Part shown: positions 13,085 to 25,387 of the stretch, piece by piece | How positions within the stretch are numbered: the first letter of the stretch is position 1 | How the letters are laid out: every line of letters starts with the position of its first letter | Source of the DNA: Ignelater luminosus | Lineage: Eukaryota; Arthropoda; Insecta; Coleoptera; Elateridae | NCBI GenBank assembly: GCA_011009095.1 | Contig: VTPC01008821.1 | Span: 186,001-250,000 of the forward strand | DNA: 64,000 nt | Direction of reading: 5' to 3' | Notes under the pieces: model-generated | Database searches by the model: none | What the model was told of the DNA's origin: nothing | The model's input: the letters and a program-made list of their open reading frames with translations, nothing else | Program-made: the position numbers and the translations under genes

Positions 13085-13560
13085 AGACTAAATCTTGTAC
13101 AACACATCTTTAGAACAAGATTTTGATTTTTGATCAGTCTTGGCCTGATGGTGAGATTTTGGAAATAATTCATAAAGTAAGGACGGAAATTCGGCTTAAT
13201 TGAGAGTTGAAGACGATTGATATCAAACTTCCCTACAATACATCTTTAGCAAAAATTTTGATTTTTGATCAATTTTTAGTCTGCCAGTGAGATTTTGAAA
13301 ATTATTGATGGAGTAAGGGCTGATATTTCGGCCAATTGAAAGTTAGAATGTATACACTTTAGTATCTTGGGGTTTCAGTATAATAAATATGATTGACATC
13401 AAATCTCTCTGCAACACATCTTTAGGAAAATTTAGATTTTTGATCGATTTTGGTCTCTTGAATTTTGGAAAAAATTCTTAAAGTAGGGTTGAGATTCCCA
13501 TTAATCAAAAGCTATAAAATACTTTTCAGTGTTTTGAAGTTTTACTATACCACCCTGCAA
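13085..13560. repeat. Decayed tandem repeat, ~135-175 bp unit
   Basis: Three units share CAACACATCTTTAG (about 13100, 13236 with one change, and 13412), followed by a TTTTGATTTTTGATC stretch, then GTGAGATTTTGGAAA-type sequence and a TAAAGTAnGGnnGA-type tail. Spacings are about 135 and 176 bp. Copies are substantially diverged. Confidence 0.6.
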
Positions 13561-16084
13561 AGCAAAAAAGCCCTAACACTCGAAATCATAGTTTTGAGAT
13601 ATTGAGATATTTGTATAGAATAGGGCATTTTAGAAATTGGCCTGTATCGCTTATTTTCAAAGTTAGGAATTTCCAGCAACACCCTAAACTCGTTTCGTTT
13701 ATTTTTCGAGTTAAGGATTTTTTGGTGTGCACAACAGTATAAGAGATTTTGAGTTTTATTTATTTTTGGCCTTCTAACAAAACTAAAAATATTTTCCATT
13801 ACTATTTAGCATTGCACGTCCTTTGAAGCGACCAGATTGACTGTTTCACAAATAGTTTCTTTCCTGCCTTGAGCGATCTGCAGCATGTCCAAAACAGTTC
13901 TTACCAAATAGAATGTTCTACTAGTTAGTATTATCGAGAATCTTCTCTGTTGGAAATGGAAATCAATCCGAACATAGAAATTGGTAGTTGATGTTTTTGC
14001 AACCTTTGGTTAACAGTTAAGAATAGAAGCTAAGTTGTCAGAAAACTTTTTCAAGTTAGAGCTAGATTTACCTGCTATCTAGACACAGATTAACCAGTTC
14101 TTCGATTTGTTATCAGTCAGTCAGTTATCTTTTATTGCCGATTGGATTGATCAGTATAAATCTCAGGAAAGATTTGCTTTTGTTTTTTTTTCTTCAGAGT
14201 ATTTTTGGTAACTTCAAAAAGAACACTGAGAATAGTTTCGTGATCACTCCTACCATGTTGAAATTCTATAACAACTATGAGGTTGATTTGAAATTTGGTT
14301 AAGAAACTTCATTGCGCTTCTTTCTCTTTGTAAGAAAAAAACTTTTTGATATCAATTTGTTGATGTTTTGCAAAAGGTCAGGATCAATTTTTCCTAATAA
14401 AATCTAATATGGAACTGTCCTCTTCAACATTAAAAAATGATAATAAAACAATGTTAGCTGTGGAACTCCAAATATTCATAAATAATATCTACATCAATAA
14501 TTTGACAAAACAAAAGCGTAAAGATGACTGAACATAACTTAATTATAATTTCCAAAAGATAAAAACCTCATTGATTTATTATTTCCTTAAACATATTGTT
14601 CTCATTCTAAGAAAACAAAACAAAATCTTTAATGTCCCTCCCACTTTCCAAACATTACATTTGATTGGCCCATTATCTAAGAACATTTGATTGTATTGTC
14701 TTTCTGTTGGTTTATTTAAAACAAAAGTTGTTCTGGGAAATGCTTGATTTTGTTTCAAAACCTACTTCGATCCAGTTATTTCCTTTTTGTTCTTATAAAG
14801 CTATAATCATTTGAAGATTTATTTAATCTAAAAATCAAAATTTGTATAATTACATTTCTACCTGAATATGTGGTAAGTTTGCTAAAGGGTAAAAAAATTA
14901 AAAACACCTTAGATGTTGTAACTTGAAGGTTTTGGCGGTGTTTATAAAGTAATTTGTGGTTTTTAAATTAAACCATGACGAAAAATAATTCCGTTTCTAA
15001 AATCTCCAAATTTTATAAAATTTCCTATAATGAATATTTGATAATGATATTTATACAAAAATCCTTTTTGGCAACAAAAAATTGTAAAATATAACAACTG
15101 AATGGTGAGCAATTACGGTCACTCTTTTTTTGTCAAAATTTAACGAGCGGTCCGAACTTTTTATACCGGAACAAACCGAAATAACAAACAGAGATATATA
15201 GTAACGATTCAAAGATTTCAGGCCGCATTATGTGTGTTCTTCTTTTGAAAAAGTTTAAAAGAGAGAGAGAAAGATGGAAATATTTCAATGCACCAGTAAT
15301 GCTTTTAACAATCTTTTTTCCCCGAATGGACAGCACGTAACATTGACGCATTGCCCTGAAATCTTTTGGATTTCAACAAACTCATGATCTCTTTTGTTGT
15401 TTCTGAAAGGCAGCAGGTCTTAAATACGTGTCTATTTTTGCTATTCTTTTATTTTGGTAGGTTGGGTAGAATTTTTCTGGTGGATGTATTTGGGTCTTTT
15501 ATTGTACGGTCAGGTTGTCCTATTTTATTTATTTATTTATTTATTTAATTTAAGACTAGGAAGCAGAATCTGTTTGTGTATAAAACGAGAAAATTGTGCG
15601 GTCGAGATTTTGTTGGTATTTTAGAAAAACAAATGAAAATATCGGACGCCGTTTTATTGTTTTTTCTAATTTTCAATTAATTCAAAAAATGAAAACGGAC
15701 AGAGGTCGGTTTGCTGGACAAATATCACACTTTTAGTTACTTTATGGCCTCCTTCGGTTCTCTTGCAACGCCAATTTTTTTAATAACTTCTTGGCTCCTG
15801 CACCTCAATCTTTGAACAGCTTGCTCGGATAATTTCCCATTTTCCTTTATCTTCTCTACTGAGGAGTCTGCAAAAAACATTATTTACTCATCAACAAATA
15901 CTTGGGAATTATCCGTATCACCCAGTGTAAAGCAACCATTTCGTAACTCGGTAGTCTTGTCTTTCCTAGAGTATTTCTTTGCACTCGAGAATAGTTACTC
16001 TGCATCTCAGGAAATTTATCTATTGACACTAGTAGGGAGGTAGTTTCAGGCAATTCAAATATTACCAATCGTCTATTGTTTTTT
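13561..16084. other. Intronic sequence, mostly without features
   Basis: No coding region was recognised. It contains a short GAGAGA run near 15261 and a (TTTA)n microsatellite at 15521-15550. Confidence 0.4.
15521..15550. repeat. (TTTA)n microsatellite
   Basis: About six near-perfect TTTA units (TATTTTATTTATTTATTTAT and onwards) form a simple tetranucleotide repeat. Confidence 0.85.
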
Positions 16085-16690
16085 TTTTGTTAGATATCCC
16101 ATATCTGAAGAACGGATAGTAATATTGAGATGAGACTTTCAAACGATTAGGAAAAGTTCGTCTTCTGCACCTTCGGAAATGCTTGTATATCGATTTTTGT
16201 GTTAAATATCCCCTAGCAGTTACTATTAAGATGGGACTTAGATTGTTGGAAATGGAAGTAACCTTTAAACGATCAAAGATCGTTTTTTGTTTTTTTCTGG
16301 TAGATTTTGTTTTGTACTTTTAAAAAGGCTTGCCCTTTTTTTAGTTAGATGCTCTTTGTCTGAAAAACAGACAGTAGTATCGAAATGGGACTTTGGTTAT
16401 TGGAAGTGACTTTCAAGTTACTAGAGAAGAATCGTCTTTTGGTTTTCTTAGCAATTTTTCTATACCTTCGGGACTGCTCGTCGATTGTTTTTTTTTTGTT
16501 AGATACCCCATATCCATGAATAGCATCAAAATGGAATTTTGATGCCACGGAAATGATTTTCAGATGATTAGATAATTGATTGTCTTTTGTTTTCTCAGCA
16601 AATGTTTTCTCTTTGAATCGACCTGCTGTGTCGTGATGAAGCTTTATTTGTTGATAGGAAACGATTGATAGGGGGTCGAGTTCCACTCAT
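16085..16690. repeat. Decayed tandem repeat, ~110-155 bp unit
   Basis: Four units begin with GTTAGATATCCCATATCTG or a variant (about 16090, 16201, 16344 and 16498). They continue with a block of the form TAGTATnnAnATGGGACTTT, then TGGAAnTGACTTTCAA and ATCGTCTTTTG. A 113-codon open frame on the minus strand runs through the repeats, but it has no recognisable domain and I do not call it a gene. Confidence 0.65.
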
Positions 16691-16732
16691 GATCGTATTT
16701 GGCATTCATAAGAAGAGCGATCTATGTTTGTA

Positions 16733-18035
16733 AAGGGTTTTCCAATAAGAGGTGTTATTTTGATATTCAAAGAAAAGTGCCATTTTTTAATATAAATGAT
16801 CGGATGTTTATTTCATTATAAAGAGGAAGGTATGCCGTTAATAGTGGAAAATAACATCAGGCAAATGACCACCACGACCACGCTTACAGGACAATATCCT
16901 TTTCATGAAATTTTCCATAACCAAATCGCAAAGTGGCTGCCCTATGTCCTCGATAGCCTCACGAATTCCATCTTTGAGGTCTCGAATCGACGCTGGGCTG
17001 TTGGCGTAGACCTTCTCTTTCACGTGGCCCCAAAGAAAGAAGTCGCAAGGTATTAAATCACAAGATCTCGGTGGCCAATTGTGATCACCTCTTCGAGAGA
17101 TAACACGGTCCGGAAACTTTTTCCGTAAAAGATCAATGGTTTCGTTGCTTGTGTGGCACGTAGCGCCGTCTTGTTGAAAGTAAACGTTGTCCAGATCAAT
17201 ACCATCCAATTCCGGCCATAAAAAATCGTTAATCATCTCTCGATAGCGCAATCCAGTCACCGTAACTGTTGCTCCAGCCTCATTTTCGAAAAAGTAAGGT
17301 CCAATGACTCCGCCGGACCATAAACCGCACCAAACAGTCACGTTGAGGATAGAGAGACTTTTCAACAATAACTCTTGGATTTTCTGAGCCCCAGATCCGA
17401 CAATTTTGCTTGTTGACGAAGCCACCGAGGTGGAAATGGGCCTCATCACTCAAGATGATTTTTCGATGGAATTCTGGATCATTTTCATGCATTTCAACGA
17501 CCCAATCAGCAAAGACACGACGTTGTTGATGATCGGCCGGCTTGAGTTCTTGTGTTAACTGGACTTTATAAGCCTTAAGACCCAAATCTTTATGCAAAAT
17601 ACGGTGTAACGACGTTTGTGGAATGGCTAATTCCAAAGAACGACGAGGAATGGACAAACCTGGGTTTTCTTTAACACTTTCGGCTACAACAGCAATATTC
17701 TCGGCTGTTCTTGAGCGACGTGCACGGGTTTTATTCTTCACATCACTAACTTGTCCCAAGAGCTCGAATTTTTTCACCAATTTCTGTATTGCGGTACGGC
17801 AAGGTGCTTCACGGTGACCCAAAAATGTTCGAGTTTTACGAACCGTCTCTGCCAAATTTTCACCATTTTTATAGTGAATTTTAATAATTTCAATGCGTTG
17901 TTGAAGCGTGTATCGTTCCATATTTATTAATGGCGTAGTTTCTACTTGTCAAATGTCAAAAAATGATAGCTTCAAAAGTGACATCTACCGAAATAGCGGG
18001 CTATTCAAAATAACACCTCTTATTGGAAAACCCTT
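16733..18035 (-). mobile_element. mariner-type element (DD41D clade), full length, TIRs intact
   Basis: A complete 1.3-kb Tc1/mariner-superfamily element. The first 31 bases (beginning AAGGGTTTTCCAATAAGAGG) are repeated perfectly as an inverted copy ending at 18035. The flanks are TA at 16731-16732 and TA at 18036-18037, the target duplication expected for this superfamily. Inside is one transposase gene on the minus strand, interrupted by a frameshift. Intact termini mean it could still be mobilised in trans by a related transposase. Perfect TIRs with one visible lesion suggest a fairly recent insertion. Confidence 0.92.
16838..17921 (-). pseudogene. mariner DD41D-type transposase, frameshifted
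   Basis: A cut-and-paste DDE transposase of the Tc1/mariner superfamily. It starts at ATG 17921 (minus strand) with MERYTLQQRIEIIKIHYKNG and a helix-turn-helix DNA-binding region (residues about 1-125). The first catalytic Asp is in LSDEAHF (residue 159, around 17446). The second is in YFQQDGATCHT (around 17169) and the third in CDLIPCDFFLWG (around 17043). There are 41 residues between the second and third Asp, which places it with DD41D (rosa-like/visitor) elements and not classic DD34D mariner. The frame breaks after ...SLYPQR at about 17341: the codons for VTVWCGLWSGG continue in another frame, consistent with loss of two bases in a GT repeat. The C-terminal part then runs open to the stop at 16838. 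One apparent lesion; total about 361 codons, normal for the family. Confidence 0.9.
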
Positions 18036-18037
18036 TA

Positions 18038-20599
18038 TTTAGTTTACTTGAGTAAATTATAAGAGAGCGAAGCCTGACCATGGGCCTCCGCAGGTGGAGG
18101 GCGAGAACTGACTCGTAAATTATTTAGTTATTTCAGTAGGTTAATGGAGAGTGAATCCTCCTGACCAATGTTCGCACAAGTTATTTATTAAAATTAAATT
18201 GTGCATGTCCTCTCTCTATTTGCTAGAGAACGTTGCTCAGGCGTATTATTCCCGTTAAACAGAATCATGCATTTTCTTGGAATTTAGAATTGAAATAGTT
18301 CGACAATTTATTGTTGATTATAATTCTCGCAATCCAAGACGATTTCTTTGATGCAGACGAAGTTCTTCTTTCATTCGTTATACTCTTTACGATCTTGATA
18401 TTTAACTTCTTCATTCGTCAATTCTCAGATATTCCAGTTGAAGATTGTAGATACATATCAAGATATACTAAAATGTTATTCTAAAACACAAAAGTCTTAA
18501 TTTTAGTACCATGTTGTTGAGCATGAATTTCTCGAGAAAACGTGTTGATATACTAGCTCATGTCACCCAGCAACAGAAGCAAGTAACAAGGCATAAATAA
18601 TTATCCAACAATTGCAGCACCATAAAAAAAGAGTTCTAACACCATGATTAGAACAAGTGTTGTGTTGAAAGAAGTTTCTATTTTTTTTTGTTACGAACAT
18701 TTATAACAAGCGTACTTTGGGTGCTAGAAATATTTTCTTTACACGCATCCACGCTCTTGCAAGAATGTTGTAAACACGATCTTTTAAACGTTCACCGTTT
18801 ATTCATCACACAAGTGCATCATTAAAACACCAACATACATGTCTAAAATTACCTTTTCCATTAATTGAAATAATAATTTAAAAATTTTTAAATACATTGT
18901 AATGTACTTGAAATGAACGGCTACATTAATAACGAATACGTGTAAGTGCGTTTATGTGAAGTGGTTGAAATTTTAGGACATGGATGGGATGTGCTCAAGT
19001 GGATCATTATTATTTTTAATCTACAAAAGAAAATTATTTACTTACCTTCAGTTTTTTTTTATAATCATTTCTAGAAAGTCTTTGAAAATGATTAAAAAAA
19101 CAGTAGGCCCATTGAGGATGGTGTAAGGAAGTTACCAAATTCTGGGTTATGTTTATTTTTAGATATTTTGTTAGTACTATAACCGTCTGCAAGCTACTCT
19201 AGATACAAAGCCATCGCAAAACTTAACGTTCTGCCACATTCGAATTATAAGTCCCTGTGTTGATTCAGAAACTCTATAGCTTGATCAGACAAAGAATTTG
19301 TTTTAGAAACCTCTATTTCGAGGAAACATTCCTACAGAAAGATTCTTCTTGAAAGACAATAGTGATAAAATGGTTCTGGCGAAATAACGTTATTCAAATG
19401 TTTGGATGACTTTAATAATAGAACGAAGCTGTTCTTCCATTATTCATTCGTTTCTCAAACAGGTAACCACCACTTTTGCTAATTTATGAGTCTTAATTTA
19501 TTAATAATTTTTGAGAAATTTGTTTAAGTCGTTTTTTTGTAGGCGTACCATAAACTTTATTAATGACACCAACTTTTGGTGAATATACATTTCTCCTGTA
19601 CTACTTGTCTCGAAAAATATTCGTTTAACCCGACATGTCTTACTAATGAATAGGATTTATTAAAATTGCAATAAAGTCATCGAGTTTAAAATATTAGGGG
19701 AGTATATATTTTTAGTTGAGTTAAATTCACCTTCTTCTCTTCTTACGAACGGCAGTGGAGACAGCCATGTTTGATAAGGTGAAAAACACTTAACGAGTCG
19801 CGTTGCTAATATTTTACCTACTTCAAAGACAATGATTAGTGACGGCGATTTTTTAAAAAATTCCCGACGACGACTACGACTCGAACTTGTCGTTTAGGCT
19901 GAAAATAGCGGTGTTTGTACAGTGTAGTAGATTCAGAGAGTTGGCGAGAGCACATGCCGACATATCACAGGACTTGTTCGGTTCGGTAAAAACGAGAACA
20001 ACCTTACTGACTGTACACGTTTTGCAAACTGCAAGTCGTATATTATATCGGATTGACGTATGGATGTGTGCTCAACGATTATTTTTGAGAAGTACATTCT
20101 CGTTGGTATGTCTTTATGCTGCCATTACATATAATGACGATTTATATTATGTATTAGACAACCGTAAAAAAAGCGTTGTCTTTCACTTGGCGTTTCGTGT
20201 ACCAGTTTGATGCTCTTTTGTTTTGTTGATGTTCTTTTTGAATATTTTAGACATCATGCTTTAGAATATTTTTTCTTCTAGCTTAATATTGACTTTACAT
20301 CGTTATTTTACAATATACATAAAATTGTAAACTTCTTCTTCTGTGATAGAAGTAAAAAAATCTTAATTCAAAAACTGATCAACATGTTATGTCTTGTTGT
20401 GGGTTAAGGCTCCAATCAGAATACTCATACCGTCAAACATTTGGAAGATGCTTGCAGACGCACATCATTTTGTAAATAACTTTTGTAAGCAGAACTTTCT
20501 TTGTCAGAATTTAATTTCCATAGTTATCGCTCTGCTCTTTTCACTATCATCCAGCAAATCAAAACTGTACATAATCACAGTCACTTCAAAAAAAACTTC
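18038..20599. other. Intronic sequence with a GC-richer patch
   Basis: No gene recognised. Two short related strings (AGAGAGCGAAGCCTGACCAT near 18062 and GAGAGTGAATCCTCCTGACC near 18146) sit just beyond the mariner. A 107-codon open frame at 19887-20210 lacks an ATG start and any known domain. Confidence 0.4.
19730..20210. promoter_or_regulatory. GC-richer intronic patch, possible regulatory element
   Basis: The stretch is richer in G and C than the neighbouring intron (for example CCCGACGACGACTACGACTC near 19862, and GAGAGTTGGCGAGAGCACAT). No coding potential was recognised. Composition is the only evidence, so a regulatory role is a guess. Confidence 0.15.
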
Positions 20600-22620
20600 T
20601 AATGCCTATTCTAGATATCAAGAAGTTACCTTGATTTAGAATTTTCTTGCTAATTTTTTTAAATTACAGAACTCAACATCGAACACTTCACTTGAAAACT
20701 AGATTTCTTTTGGAATTTTTCTTAAATTTTGTTAAAATAGCAAAGTGAAATCAAGCAGTGTATATTCGTTTTATGTAGATCTCAAAATGTCTTAATTAGA
20801 ATCTTCTAGCTAATTTCTTCCAATTGCAGAAAACAACCTCTGACATTTCACCTGCAAATTATAATTTGTTTTGAAATTTCTCTAATTTTGTCAAAATAAA
20901 AGTCAAAAGAAGTTGCCTCGATTAGAATTTTCTTGCTAATTTCTCCAATTAAGAAAACCAACCCTTGATACTTCACTTGGAAATTAAGATTTGTTTTAAA
21001 ATATTTCCGATTTTGTCAAAATAACAAAACTAAGTCATTTCGTGCATGATATTTTTAGATGTCAAGAAGTTGTCTCAATTAGAATTTTCCTGTTACGAAA
21101 AGCTTAACCTCTGACACTTCACTTGGGAATTAAAGCTTGTCTGGCATTTTCGATTTTATCAAAATAGCAAAATGAAATCATCCAGTGCTGTTCGTTTCCT
21201 ATGCCAAAGAGTTGTCTTGATTTAGAATTTTCTTGCTTACACTATGGAAGTTCATTTGAAAATGAAGATTGTTCTGGAATTCCTCCGATTTTGTCAAAAT
21301 ATAAAAACGAAACCATTTCGTACATAATTGTTTTAGATGCCAACAAGTTGTCTCAATTAGAACTTTCTTGGTAGTTTCTCTAATTACAGAAAACTTAACA
21401 TCAGATTGTTTGTAAATTAATATTTTTGTCTGGAATTTTTTGATTGTTAAAATAACATATGAACTCATTCAGAGCGTACGTGTTTCATATGTCAAGAAGT
21501 TCTCTTAATTAGAATCTTCTTGCTAACTGTTTGAATTACGCAAAACAACCTCGAACATTTCGCTTAGAAATTAAAATTTGTCAAGTCATTCAGTGCTGTT
21601 CGTTTTAGACGTCAAAGAGTTGTCTTAATTTAGAATTTTTTGCTAATTCTTGTAAATTACAGAAAGCTTACTCTCTGAAATTTCACTTAGAAATTAAGAT
21701 TCGTTCTGAAATTTCTCTGATTTTGTCAAAATAGAAAAAGGAAATCATTTCGTGCATAATCGTTTTAGATGTCAGAAAGTTGTCTCGATTAGAATTTTCT
21801 TGCTAATTTTTTAAATTACAGAAAATTCAACCTGTGACACTTCACTTAGAAATTAAGATCTGTTTTGTATTTTTTGATTTCATTTGATAGCAAAACGAAA
21901 TCATCCAGTCTGTGTTTGTTTTAGATGCCAAGAAGTTGTCTTAATTTAAAATTTTCTTACTAATTACTCTTCAATCCCATGGAAATTAGGATTTTTCTGG
22001 CATTTTTTGATTTTGTCAAAATAACAAATGAAATCATCCAGGGCCTACTTGTTTCAGATGTCTAGATGTTCCCTTAATTGGAATCTTCTTGCTAATCCTT
22101 TCAATTACAAGAAACTCAGTCTCGGACAGTTCACTTGAATAATAATAATTGGTTTGAGCTTTTTGTAATTTTGTCAGGAAACAATTTTTTCAAACGCTAT
22201 GCCATCAATAAATTGCCTTAATTAAAACCTTTATTCCTAATTTCTAAAATTACAGAAACCTTAACCTCTAACACAAAATTCCGAAATTAAGATTTGCTTT
22301 GAACTTTTCTTAATTTTGTCAGGAAACAAAATCATCTAATGCTATTCACCTTAGATACCAAAAAATTGATTTAATTAGATCCTGCATTGCTAATTTGTAA
22401 GATTACAGTAACTTACATTTGTAAATTAAGGTTTGTCGTTGGCTCTTTTAATTTTGAAAGGAAACGATGTCTCTTAATGCTACTTTCCGTAGATATCAAG
22501 CCAATGATATTCAATTTAGATATCAAGAAATTCAATGCTAATTTTTGAAATTACAGAAACCTTAACTATAACAATAAATTGACTTAATTAGAAGGCTTAT
22601 TGCTAATTTATACAAAGCTG
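20600..22620. repeat. Large decayed tandem array, ~145 bp unit, ~13 copies
   Basis: The motif ATGTCAAGAAGTTGTCTnAATTAGAATnTTCTTGCTAATT, or a variant, recurs at about 20618, 20777, 20905, 21059, 21201, 21336, 21488, 21608, 21769, 21927, 22057, 22199, 22353 and 22493, spaced roughly 120-160 bp. Between the motifs a second block (TTACAGAAAACnTAACCTCT, CACTTCACTTGGAAATTAAG, TTTTGTCAAAATAnCAAAA) also recurs in order. Copies are diverged by substitutions and small indels, with the most decayed at the 3' end. This is an old satellite-like array, not a coding repeat. Confidence 0.88.
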
Positions 22621-23890
22621 TATGAAGACAACAGCAAATGTTCACAAGTTCAAGATTCCTACTATTGCCCTGAAAAATCAATTATTTGGGTGAAATAGAT
22701 TTAAGTTGCTATGAAATTTCTTAATTACATGATTCAAGACAGGAGGATTTGATATTTCCAAGTCATTTTGATTTTTTAAAAATTACTGTTGATGTAATAC
22801 TTAAGATTTCGTAATTATAACTCACGATTAATATTATTCTAATTGAATTATTATGTTCTGTAAACTGTCTTAATTGAGAATTTAATTAGTGATTTACAAT
22901 ATTCTGGTTGGTTAATTTAGATTTAATAAAATGTCGAAGGCGTCAAGTTTCCCAATATGTTAATTCGTTTAAAAAACCTTTTAAAACACTTTTGTAATTT
23001 ACTAATATAATTTAGATAATTTCAATGTAACATTTTTAATTGATAGTTTCATAACTAATTTGTATGTTTGTAATCAACATTTTTATTATCGTAAAAACCT
23101 TGCGGCGATTAAAAGTTTTCAAGAATTATTATTTTTGTCATGATTTAATGTGAGCAGTAAGGTTTTTTTTCTTTTGCCTTTGGAGTCCAAAACAGCCTTA
23201 CCCAGCAAAGGAAAGATTTGCCTACAAAGTTTACCTTGTTCTAGTGCCACAATTGTAGATTGTCGTGATTCCAGGCAAATTTTCTATACTGTCTTGCTTA
23301 ACACCTAGTACACACCTGATGCTTCCTCCTTGTGGTCAATCTGGGGGAAATTTTAGAAAAATCCCTTTTCTTGAGTTTTTACAGTTTTGCTAATATTATG
23401 TCATAACTTCTAAAGCGTTCACATTCCTTCAAATAATTTTTTTCTGCTGTTTTAATAATAGGAATTTTCAACCGTTTTATCTCTCTTAAGCTTGTCTGTT
23501 AGTTGCATAATAAAAGAAAATTACAAGCTGCGCCTTTTATATCCGAACATAAAATTACACGTCTTGCTTTACATAAAACCAAAATTTATAATCGAGTCTT
23601 ACCACAGATAATCCCATATTATAAGAAACCACGGGTGAGAAATTGAAAAACGTTCATTCTGATTTTCGACCTCGATAAAGCGTACACCTGAACTCGATCA
23701 CCTTATAATCGGATTATTTTAAACTGAATCCGTTAATCTAATTTATTATAACCAGGAACATGATCTTTTTTCTGAACATTTATAATTATAAAAAGAAGAA
23801 AAAGTTGATACCTACTACTACCATTACTACACGGAATAGCAAAGTTAAAAAAAGTTAAAACTAAAAAAATTGTTTAAAGGAATTTTCTTG

Positions 23891-23899
23891 CAGGTGAGT
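23891..23899 (+). other. Candidate recursive splice site RP1 (CAG|GTGAGT)
   Basis: A pyrimidine-rich AATTTTCTTG ends in CAG at 23891-23893 and is followed at once by GTGAGT. A CTAAA branch-point-like string lies about 33 nt upstream. The site is on the ci coding strand, about 12.3 kb into the intron. Used as an ordinary acceptor, the phase-2 ci exon would read GGG TGA, an immediate stop. That fits a zero-length ratchet exon better than a coding exon. Confidence 0.5.
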
Positions 23900-23924
23900 T
23901 CGATGTTTAAAAACGTTTTAGTTA

Positions 23925-24150
23925 GGTTGTTGCCAGTCATACCAACACACTGTTCATTTATCAGCAGGATTGTCCTGTCAATACTCCACTGATCACCGTC
24001 TATAACATCCCCTTGGCCCCGTCGCCTTATATGCGCTCATGATTGAGCTGGTTTTTGTCACGATGCTCGGCTTTGTGTGTGTTGTCAGCCGCATTCTTTT
24101 GGCCATGTCCACTGTATTTATTCGGTTATTTGATTTTTAGAACGATCTTG
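23925..24150. promoter_or_regulatory. GC-richer patch next to RP1, possible regulatory element
   Basis: About 225 bp of visibly higher GC content (for example CCCCTTGGCCCCGTCGCC and GTTGTCAGCCGCATTC) lies in very AT-rich intron about 30 bp downstream of the candidate recursive site. No coding frame was recognised. An enhancer or other constrained element is inferred from composition only. Confidence 0.2.
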
Positions 24151-25320
24151 AGAACATAAACTTTTTTCACGTGGTTTTTTCTTTCGTTCTTGTAAATTAA
24201 TTATTTTTGCTTAAATTAAAAACAAGTGGTAGAAAAATGTTAATAAACATGTCGAATAATGTAATAATTATTAAACAACTTAATTTTTTTCATGTAAAAG
24301 AAGATAGATTATAATAATAGACTTCCGTTCGTGGTGCTTATACTACGCCTTGGGAGATAACAGACGCAGCTGGTTGTTTCGTTCAAGAAGAAAAAAATGG
24401 GAGCAAAAACTTACATTATGCTGGTTTCATCGAAAAATTAAGTAATGGGAAAATTTGGCCGCGTTCAATAACTCAAAAACTATCATAGATTAATTCACAA
24501 TTCCAATTAAAACAAAATTGACACTTTATATGCTGCACTCAATTGTTTATCGATTATTTACTTGGTACTGCTTAATATTTATAACATCTCCTGTTATTAA
24601 CATATACAAGATTTATGAGCTGCAATCAAAATTACAATTATTACAAATTAAAACTATTCTGGTTGCGTTCAATTATTCACGAATGCTTCTACAAAATTTA
24701 TTAGGTGTTGATAATGATAGTAACAAAATATCTATTTGTTGTGCTCGTGGATAATTGAAATTAGAATTGTAAATAATATGATTGCGTTCAATTATTCATC
24801 GGTTTTAATTTCTTCCCGAGTTTAAATTAAAAATATTTTTATGTGAATAAAATAAATTTCTAAACAACCACGATAATGACTGTTATTTCTTACTTTAACA
24901 TTTTTTTTATTTTTAAACCGAGGCTTTTAAATATTAATAAGCGTAAAATTAACTTTTAAAGATGGCCAGGTAGTGTTTAACTTATAATACGATGGTTATT
25001 ATAAATTGTTTCTGAAAATTTAAATAATTATTACACCGTGATCATGATGTATTATCCAATTAGTTTAATAATTTAATTTTTATGCAACAATAACCACCTG
25101 ACGGGTTTATGAAGAAATTTCAAGTTTATTCGAAGTAGTACATCAAAGTGGTTTTATAAATTATGGCTTCATCTAGCTTTTCTTATTTTCTCTCAGAGCC
25201 GTTAGAAATTAAACGAACTTGTTGCTTCTTAATTGCATGATCACCTCTTGATGGATCACCTCAGGTATCACTTCAAACACAAACAGTATTTATTTGTTTC
25301 CATACTATTAAAGATGAACA

Positions 25321-25387
25321 GCATTTGACATTTAGATTGTCTTTGAATTTTTTAAACGATTGTGTATTTTAATTATAAATAATATTC
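25321..25387 (+). repeat. 67-bp perfect direct repeat, copy 1
   Basis: The block starting GCATTTGACATTTAGATTGT and ending ATAATATTC is identical base for base to 26557-26623. The pair brackets 1169 bp of unrelated sequence. Confidence 0.95.

Larger units (their letters stand above)
22621..25320. other. AT-rich intronic sequence
   Basis: No coding region recognised. It contains the recursive-splice-like site at 23891-23899 and a GC-richer patch directly after it, both listed separately. Confidence 0.4.

Noticed and set aside
16345-16686. 113-codon minus-strand open frame
   Set aside because: It runs through the decayed tandem repeat at 16085-16690, is rich in Lys and Ser from the repeat units, and matches no family.
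19441-19470. TTTCTCAAACAG|GTAACC as a third recursive splice site
   Set aside because: The donor half (GTAACC) is weak and the pyrimidine tract is interrupted by purines directly before the AG.
19887-20210. 107-codon open frame on the plus strand
   Set aside because: It begins at a TTG, not ATG, has no domain I recognise, and no acceptor or promoter signal precedes it convincingly.
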